In this document: piece by piece, positions 8,270 to 11,917 of the stretch | Layout: each line of letters starts with the position of its first letter | Numbering within the stretch: the stretch's first letter is position 1 | NCBI GenBank assembly: GCA_034112285.1 | Contig: JAWUVP010000089.1 | Span: forward strand, 1-11,917 | Direction of reading: 5' to 3' | From: JAWUVP01 sp034112285 | GTDB lineage: Bacteria; Pseudomonadota; Gammaproteobacteria; JABDGN01 | Length of the DNA stretch: 11,917 nt | Notes under the pieces: generated by a model | Seen by the model: the letters and a program-made list of their open reading frames with translations, nothing else | What the model was told of the DNA's origin: nothing | Database searches by the model: none | Program-made: the position numbers and the translations under genes

Positions 8270-8298
8270 AGTATAGCCTAATATGGCGCTGCACTAAA
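8270..8298 (-). promoter_or_regulatory. Candidate promoter of smc
   Basis: On the minus strand a TATACT -10 box (8270-8275) is preceded at 16-17 nt by only a weak -35 (TTAGTG or TTTAGT, 8292-8298). The start would fall about 35 nt before the smc ATG. The -10 is good and the -35 poor, so the call is tentative. Confidence 0.4.
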
Positions 8299-8337
8299 GC
8301 AGATAATTGTGCGAGATCGCTGACGTTACTCAAGATG

Positions 8338-8380
8338 CAACAAAACGACTCGGGCTTATACGAGTCGCTTTGATTTGTTG
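8338..8380. repeat. Inverted repeat upstream of smc
   Basis: Arms CAAAACGACTCG (8341-8352) and CGAGTCGCTTTG (8361-8372) enclose an 8-nt loop. They pair at 11 of 12 positions, including seven uninterrupted bp at the tip. CAACAAA (8338-8344) can alternatively pair with TTTGTTG (8374-8380). On the minus strand the hairpin is followed by TTGCATC, so it lacks a proper U-tract. It could be a recombined repeat, a transposon-end remnant or a weak terminator. Confidence 0.55.
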
Positions 8381-8563
8381 GCTAAGGAGTGAGCAAAGAT
8401 GCTTCGTTTGCGGCTCTATCAGGCGACCCCCTGGGGTTTTGCGGCTAGATGTTAGCTTCATTAAAACGAGTAGACTTGCGTTCATACGGATTTGGCGCTG
8501 ACGGAATCTTAATAATAAATAAAACTCAAATTTTGAATAGAGTAAGAACATTTTATAAAAGGC

Positions 8564-8600
8564 AAAAAAAAACTGATTTCATTATTTCTAATGAAACCAG
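8564..8600 (-). terminator. Rho-independent terminator after the tRNA genes
   Basis: On the minus strand CTGGTTTCATTA and TAATGAAATCAG form a 12-bp stem with a single G-U pair, closed by a GAAA tetraloop and followed directly by nine T. It starts 8 nt beyond the tRNA-Asp CCA end and probably terminates the tRNA-Val/tRNA-Asp transcript. Confidence 0.9.
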
Positions 8601-8608
8601 CTATAAGA

Positions 8609-8685
8609 TGGCGGAGCGGACGGGATTCGAACCCGCGACCCCATGCGTGACAGGCATGTATTCTAACCAGCTGAACTACCGCTCC
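8609..8685 (-). tRNA. tRNA-Asp (anticodon GUC)
   Basis: This 77-nt gene has the acceptor GGAGCGG (8679-8685) pairing with CCGCTCC, discriminator G, and an encoded CCA end. The anticodon arm is CATGC-CTGTCAC-GCATG with anticodon GTC, and the T arm contains GGTTCGAATCC. It closely matches E. coli tRNA-Asp. It lies downstream of tRNA-Val on the same strand and just before the terminator at 8564-8600. Confidence 0.97.
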
Positions 8686-8716
8686 AGTAACTCAATTTTA
8701 ACTAAATCTATAACAA

Positions 8717-8786
8717 TCAATACGAGGAGTTTAGTTACATGGTCATCTCAAACAAGATGTCCATGTCATCACGCTCCTCGTAATGA
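8717..8786. repeat. 70-nt imperfect palindrome between the two tRNA genes (REP-like)
   Basis: Two 31-nt arms face each other around an 8-nt loop (8748-8755) in one continuous register. TCA pairs with TGA at the ends. TACGAGGAG (8721-8729) pairs perfectly with CTCCTCGTA (8774-8782). ACATGGTCATC (8737-8747) pairs with GATGTCCATGT (8756-8766) with one mismatch. A 7 x 7 decayed stretch lies between these last two blocks. Read on the minus strand it opens GGTCATTACGAGGAGCG and resembles the widespread GTCATTGCGAGGAGCG-type intergenic palindrome. It lies inside the presumed tRNA transcript, so it may also fold in the precursor RNA. Confidence 0.75.
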
Positions 8787-8832
8787 CCGGTGCCCTCCTA
8801 AGGGGCTGCACAACAAAAGCTATGCTTTAAAA

Positions 8833-8908
8833 TGGTGGGTGCTGCAGGGATCGAACCTGCGACCCTCGCCTTGTAAGGGCGATGCTCTCCCAGCTGAGCT
8901 AAGCACCC
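8833..8908 (-). tRNA. tRNA-Val (anticodon UAC)
   Basis: This 76-nt gene has the acceptor GGGTGCT (8902-8908) pairing with AGCACCC, discriminator A, and an encoded CCA. The D arm is TAGCTCAGCTGGGAGAGCA. The anticodon arm is TCGCC-CTTACAA-GGCGA with anticodon TAC, and the T arm contains GGTTCGATCCC. It is probably cotranscribed with the tRNA-Asp gene 147 nt downstream. No strong own promoter is visible; TTGCTT...TAAAAA with a 17-nt spacer, overlapping the palindrome at 8967-8995, is a weak candidate. Confidence 0.97.
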
Positions 8909-8966
8909 GAAAAGTGTTTCAACTTTCGACTCGAACTCTGGTCTAGAGCATCGAGATTTTTTAACA

Positions 8967-8995
8967 TCCCGAACATCGCAAAGCAATATCCGGGA
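8967..8995. repeat. Palindrome downstream of hupB (REP-like or terminator stem)
   Basis: TCCCGAACATCGC (8967-8979), an AAA loop, then GCAATATCCGGGA (8983-8995): on the minus strand a 13-bp stem forms with three G-U pairs. The tail on that strand is TGTTAAAAAATC, weak for an intrinsic terminator. The CCCGGATA-TTGCTTTGCG pattern resembles a common extragenic palindrome of gammaproteobacteria (CCCGGAT...CGCTTCGC...ATCCGGG), from general knowledge. It lies 19 nt after the hupB stop and may protect or end that mRNA. Confidence 0.65.
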
Positions 8996-9014
8996 GTAAA
9001 CGTTTAAGCGTTTC

Positions 9015-9290
9015 TTAGCTGTTAACAGCGTCTTTAAGCGCTTTACCAGGTTTGAAGCTAGCAACGTTTGCAGCAGCAATTTGTAGCTCTGCGCCTGTTT
9101 GTGGGTTACGACCGGTGCGTGCTGCACGGTGTTTCACTTTAAATGAACCAAAACCTACTAGAGCAACTTCGTCACCTTTTTTAAGTGAACCCGTGATGGT
9201 TTCTAATACGCTATCAACTGCACGAGCTGCGTCGGCTTTTGAAAATTCTGTTTTTTCTGCTACTTCTTCAATTAATTCTGCTTTATTCAC
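9015..9290 (-). CDS. hupB: DNA-binding protein HU-beta
   Basis: HU is a small dimeric nucleoid protein that bends DNA and binds nicked or distorted DNA. The 91-residue product is full length and very like E. coli HupB. It has MNKAELI at the start, ISKA-like FSKADAARAVD, the DEVALVGFGSF beta turn (about residues 40-50), the RTGRNPQTG arm that inserts into the minor groove (about 58-66), and FKPGKALKDAVN at the end. The start codon is GTG at 9288-9290; GAGGG lies about 9-10 nt before it and no in-frame ATG is available upstream. The gene follows lon, as in many gammaproteobacteria, but here has a near-consensus promoter of its own. tRNAs follow rather than ppiD. Confidence 0.97.
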   Translation of the reverse strand: MNKAELIEEVAEKTEFSKADAARAVDSVLETITGSLKKGDEVALVGFGSFKVKHRAARTGRNPQTGAELQIAAANVASFKPGKALKDAVNS

Positions 9291-9356
9291 GGCTGTTATC
9301 CCTCAAGTTACATTACACAATTTTTTGCTGATTAACCTCAGCGAGGCAGGACGAGA

Positions 9357-9385
9357 TTTATACCAACATTCCCTGCGCGGGTCAA
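9357..9385 (-). promoter_or_regulatory. Strong predicted sigma70 promoter of hupB
   Basis: On the minus strand TTGACC (9380-9385), an optimal 17-nt spacer and TATAAA (9357-9362) each match consensus at five of six positions. Transcription would start near 9350, giving a leader of about 60 nt before the hupB GTG. It lies in the lon-hupB spacer (9291-9453), so hupB is likely expressed independently of lon, as expected for an abundant nucleoid protein. Confidence 0.8.
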
Positions 9386-9453
9386 CAAAATTTTAACATT
9401 TTTGGTAAATTTCCCCTTAAAAGGGTCAAAACCACGCTGATGGTTAAAATATG

Positions 9454-11871
9454 TTAATGCGTAACCGGTGAACCGTTACCCGCATCTTGCTCCGCAGCCT
9501 CTTCTACCACGTCGGCATCTTGTGGCGTACATTTTAAAGGAACCGGCATTTTGGTCAGTGCTAACTGTAAAACATCTTCAATCCAACGCATTGGGTGAAT
9601 GCATAAATCTTTTTTAATTTGCTCTGGAATTTCTTTTAAATCACGTTCGTTTTCAATTGGAATAATAACTTCTTTAATTCCGCCTCTATGCGCCGCTAAT
9701 AATTTTTCTTTTAAGCCACCAATCGGGAGCACTTCACCACGTAGGGTAATTTCGCCCGTCATGGCCACATCGGCCCGCACTGGAATTCTCAATAAGGTTG
9801 AGACTAAAGCCGTGCACATCGCAACACCGGCGCTAGGGCCGTCTTTGGGTGTGGCACCTTCTGGCACGTGAATATGAATATCTTTCTTCTCATAAAAATT
9901 TTCGGGTATACCCAGTGACGCGGCGCGATTACGCACAACGGTTAAAGCCGCTTTAATAGATTCCTGCATCACATCGCCCAAGGTGCCTGTAGAGGTGATT
10001 ACGCCCTTACCCGGCACTTCGGCTGCTTCAATTGTTAACAGCTCTCCACCCACTTCAGTCCAGGCTAAGCCTGTAACTTGGCCAATGCGGTTTTCAACAT
10101 CGGCAATGCCATAACGATAACGCTTAACACCTAAGTATTTTTCACAGTTACGTTGCGTCACCAAAATCTTATCTTTGGATTTTTTCTTAGCACGTAAAAT
10201 TTGGGTCACCACTTTACGGCAAATTTTAGCAATTTCGCGCTCTAAACTACGCACCCCGGCCTCACGCGTATAATAACGAATAATCGTGCGCGCGGTACCA
10301 CCTGAAATATGAATCTCATCTTCTTTTAAGCCGTTAGCAATTAATTGCTTGGGAATTAAATGTCGCTTGGCTATGCTAACTTTTTCAGCTTCGGTATAAC
10401 CAGGTATACGAATAATTTCCATGCGGTCTAACAAAGGACCAGGGATATTTAACGTGTTCGCCGTGCAAACAAACATAACGTCTGACAAATCATAATCGAC
10501 TTCAAGATAATGATCGTTGAAAGTACCGTTTTGCTCTGGATCAAGCACTTCTAACAAGGCTGATGAAGGATCGCCACGAAAATCCATGGCCATTTTATCA
10601 ATTTCATCTAATAAAAATAGCGGATTACGCACGCCGACTTTAGCCATACGTTGTACAATTTTACCAGGCATTGAGCCTATATAGGTGCGGCGATGGCCAC
10701 GAATTTCGGCTTCATCACGTATGCCACCCAGTGAAAAACGTGTGTATTTACGGCCGGTAGAATGGGCGATTGAGCGCGCCAATGAGGTTTTACCCACACC
10801 AGGAGGCCCTACCAAACAAAGAATGGGACCTTTTAATTTTTTAACACGTTGTTGCACGGCCAAATATTCAATAATACGTTCTTTAACTTTGTCTAAACCA
10901 TAATGATCGTTATCCAACACATCGATGGCTTTGTCTAATTTGTTATTAATGCGGCTGCGTTTGGTCCAGGGAAGGTCGACCATCCAATCTAGATAGTTAC
11001 GTGACACCGTCGCTTCTGCCGACATAGGTGACATCGCTTTTAGCTTCTTCAATTCCGCCGTGGCTTTTGTTTGCGCTTCATCGGTCATGCCAATAGTTTT
11101 AATTAGTTTTTCGATGCGCTCAAGATCAGAGGGTTCATCATCTAAATCACCCAGCTCTTTTTGTATTGCCTTCATTTGTTCGTTGAGGTAATACTCGCGC
11201 TGGCTTTTTTCCATTTGCTTTTTAACTTGATTTCGCAACTTGCTTTCAACTTGCATCAAATCAATTTCAGATTCCACAACTCCCATAAGCTTAGTAATAC
11301 GCTCTGAGACATCAATTGTTTCCAGTAACTTTTGCTTAGCATCAACTTGCAAGCTCATGTGCGCGACTACTGTGTCTACTAAGCGACTAGGCTCAGTAAT
11401 AGAAGACAGTGAAGCGAATATTTCAGTTGGGATTTTTGTGTTGTTACGGGCGTATTCTTCAAACTGACTTAACAAGGCGCGCATCATAGATTTTTGTTCG
11501 TCACCCGGCGTATCATCTTCAGCAATCATTTCTAATTCAGCGCGCAAGCAATTATCAACAAAATAATATTTACTAGCTTTGGCTCGCTGCTTGCCTTCAA
11601 CTAATACTTTAACGGTGCCGTCAGGTAGCTTTAAGAGTTGCAATACGTTGGCAACAGTACCCACTTCGTAGACATCTTCAATTTTGGGCGTGTTTTGTTT
11701 AGGATCTTTTTGGGCCACAAGAAATAATTCTTGATTATCAAGCATGGCTTCTTCAATAGCGCGCGTCGATTTGTCGCGGCCAACAAACAAAGGAATCACC
11801 ATATACGGATAGACCACCACATCGCGCAATGGCAACACCGGTAAAGTTAGTTGCTCAGGCTTCTTACTCAA
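9454..11871 (-). CDS. lon: ATP-dependent Lon protease
   Basis: Lon is a hexameric cytosolic AAA+ serine protease that degrades misfolded and short-lived regulatory proteins. At 805 residues it is slightly longer than E. coli Lon (784). The N-terminal substrate-binding domain opens with LPVLPLRDVVVYPYMVIPLF, and a coiled coil precedes the ATPase. Walker A is GPPGVGKT (355-362) and Walker B LFLLDEID (418-425). The catalytic dyad is Ser680 in PKDGPSAG and Lys723 in GGLKEKLL. The C-terminus has an acidic tail (about 782-805). The start codon is TTG at 11869-11871, supported by GGAG 8 nt upstream. An in-frame stop lies ten codons upstream with no ATG or GTG between. clpX, commonly upstream of lon, would lie beyond the right edge. 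Confidence 0.97.
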   Translation of the reverse strand: MSKKPEQLTLPVLPLRDVVVYPYMVIPLFVGRDKSTRAIEEAMLDNQELFLVAQKDPKQNTPKIEDVYEVGTVANVLQLLKLPDGTVKVLVEGKQRAKASKYYFVDNCLRAELEMIAEDDTPGDEQKSMMRALLSQFEEYARNNTKIPTEIFASLSSITEPSRLVDTVVAHMSLQVDAKQKLLETIDVSERITKLMGVVESEIDLMQVESKLRNQVKKQMEKSQREYYLNEQMKAIQKELGDLDDEPSDLERIEKLIKTIGMTDEAQTKATAELKKLKAMSPMSAEATVSRNYLDWMVDLPWTKRSRINNKLDKAIDVLDNDHYGLDKVKERIIEYLAVQQRVKKLKGPILCLVGPPGVGKTSLARSIAHSTGRKYTRFSLGGIRDEAEIRGHRRTYIGSMPGKIVQRMAKVGVRNPLFLLDEIDKMAMDFRGDPSSALLEVLDPEQNGTFNDHYLEVDYDLSDVMFVCTANTLNIPGPLLDRMEIIRIPGYTEAEKVSIAKRHLIPKQLIANGLKEDEIHISGGTARTIIRYYTREAGVRSLEREIAKICRKVVTQILRAKKKSKDKILVTQRNCEKYLGVKRYRYGIADVENRIGQVTGLAWTEVGGELLTIEAAEVPGKGVITSTGTLGDVMQESIKAALTVVRNRAASLGIPENFYEKKDIHIHVPEGATPKDGPSAGVAMCTALVSTLLRIPVRADVAMTGEITLRGEVLPIGGLKEKLLAAHRGGIKEVIIPIENERDLKEIPEQIKKDLCIHPMRWIEDVLQLALTKMPVPLKCTPQDADVVEEAAEQDAGNGSPVTH

Positions 11872-11879
11872 TGCAATAT

Positions 11880-11883
11880 CTCC
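11880..11883 (-). promoter_or_regulatory. Ribosome binding site that fixes the lon TTG start
   Basis: GGAG on the minus strand (CTCC at 11880-11883) lies 8 nt before TTG at 11869-11871. Because the reading frame is closed by TAA shortly upstream and offers no ATG or GTG, this site supports TTG initiation. Confidence 0.7.
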
Positions 11884-11917
11884 GATATTATTTAATTAGC
11901 AACTTTCTTTTCTTTTG

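Larger units (their letters stand above)
8231..8563. other. Intergenic region between smc and the tRNA terminator
   Basis: No recognisable gene occurs in these 333 bases. It holds a candidate smc promoter (8270-8298), a strong inverted repeat (8338-8380), and a 9-nt direct repeat TTTGCGGCT at 8407-8415 and 8438-8446 flanking CCCCCTGGGG. An 18-codon ORF on the plus strand at 8399-8455 (MLRLRLYQATPWGFAARC) has AAGGAG at 8384-8389, but nothing else supports it as a gene. Longer ORFs on either strand here have no family features. The region may be a degraded mobile or dispersed repeat. Confidence 0.5.

Noticed and set aside
8330..8551. A 73-codon minus-strand ORF upstream of smc
   Set aside because: No domain, no clear ribosome binding site, and it runs through the inverted repeat; treated as non-coding.
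8449..8946. A 165-codon plus-strand ORF across 8449-8946
   Set aside because: It spans both tRNA genes in antisense plus the terminator and the palindrome, with no ribosome binding site or family features.
8798..9127. A 109-codon minus-strand ORF containing a GEHRPYKARVAGSIPAAPT-like stretch
   Set aside because: It reads straight through the tRNA-Val gene and into hupB in another frame. This peptide is a familiar artefact of translating tRNA-Val.
9414..9445. Possible lon terminator: AACCA/TGGTT stem (9430-9445) and CCCTT/AAGGG stem (9414-9425)
   Set aside because: Both stems are only 5 bp, one with a 2-nt loop, and neither has a proper U-tract. No confident lon terminator can be called.

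Overview
The window looks like an ordinary chromosomal segment from a gammaproteobacterium. ZipA is essentially restricted to that class. The order smc-zipA-ligA is the one found in Pseudomonas-type and related marine lineages, whereas E. coli and Vibrio use MukBEF instead of SMC. The sequence is moderately AT-rich, and the genus cannot be named from the sequence alone. Every sizeable protein gene belongs to a known housekeeping family. I see no transposase, phage gene, CRISPR array or defence gene.

Left part (1-1709): the 5' end of prmB (L3 glutamine methyltransferase) runs off the left edge on the minus strand. It is divergent from smrB (Smr-domain ribosome-collision endonuclease), as in E. 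coli. udk (uridine kinase) follows on the plus strand behind its own promoter. The prmB/smrB spacer holds a perfect 8-bp-arm palindrome. The smrB/udk spacer holds what looks like half of a dispersed repeat.

Middle (1706-8230, minus strand): smc, zipA and ligA are transcribed leftward, joining chromosome organisation, Z-ring anchoring and NAD-dependent DNA ligation. ligA ends tail to tail with udk, and the two genes overlap by 4 nt.

Right part (8231-11917, minus strand): lon (ATP-dependent protease) and hupB (HU-beta), then tRNA-Val(UAC) and tRNA-Asp(GUC), ending in a strong intrinsic terminator. lon appears to start at TTG and hupB at GTG. hupB has a near-consensus promoter. ppiD, which commonly follows hupB in gammaproteobacteria, is not there.

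The least ordinary stretch is 8231-9014, between the conserved smc and hupB genes. Outside the two tRNAs it is non-coding and contains three separate palindromic or inverted-repeat elements. Two of them resemble widespread extragenic palindrome families. It also contains an 18-codon ORF with a textbook Shine-Dalgarno sequence. No previously undescribed multi-gene system is visible; the points worth following up are these intergenic elements and the unusual translation starts.
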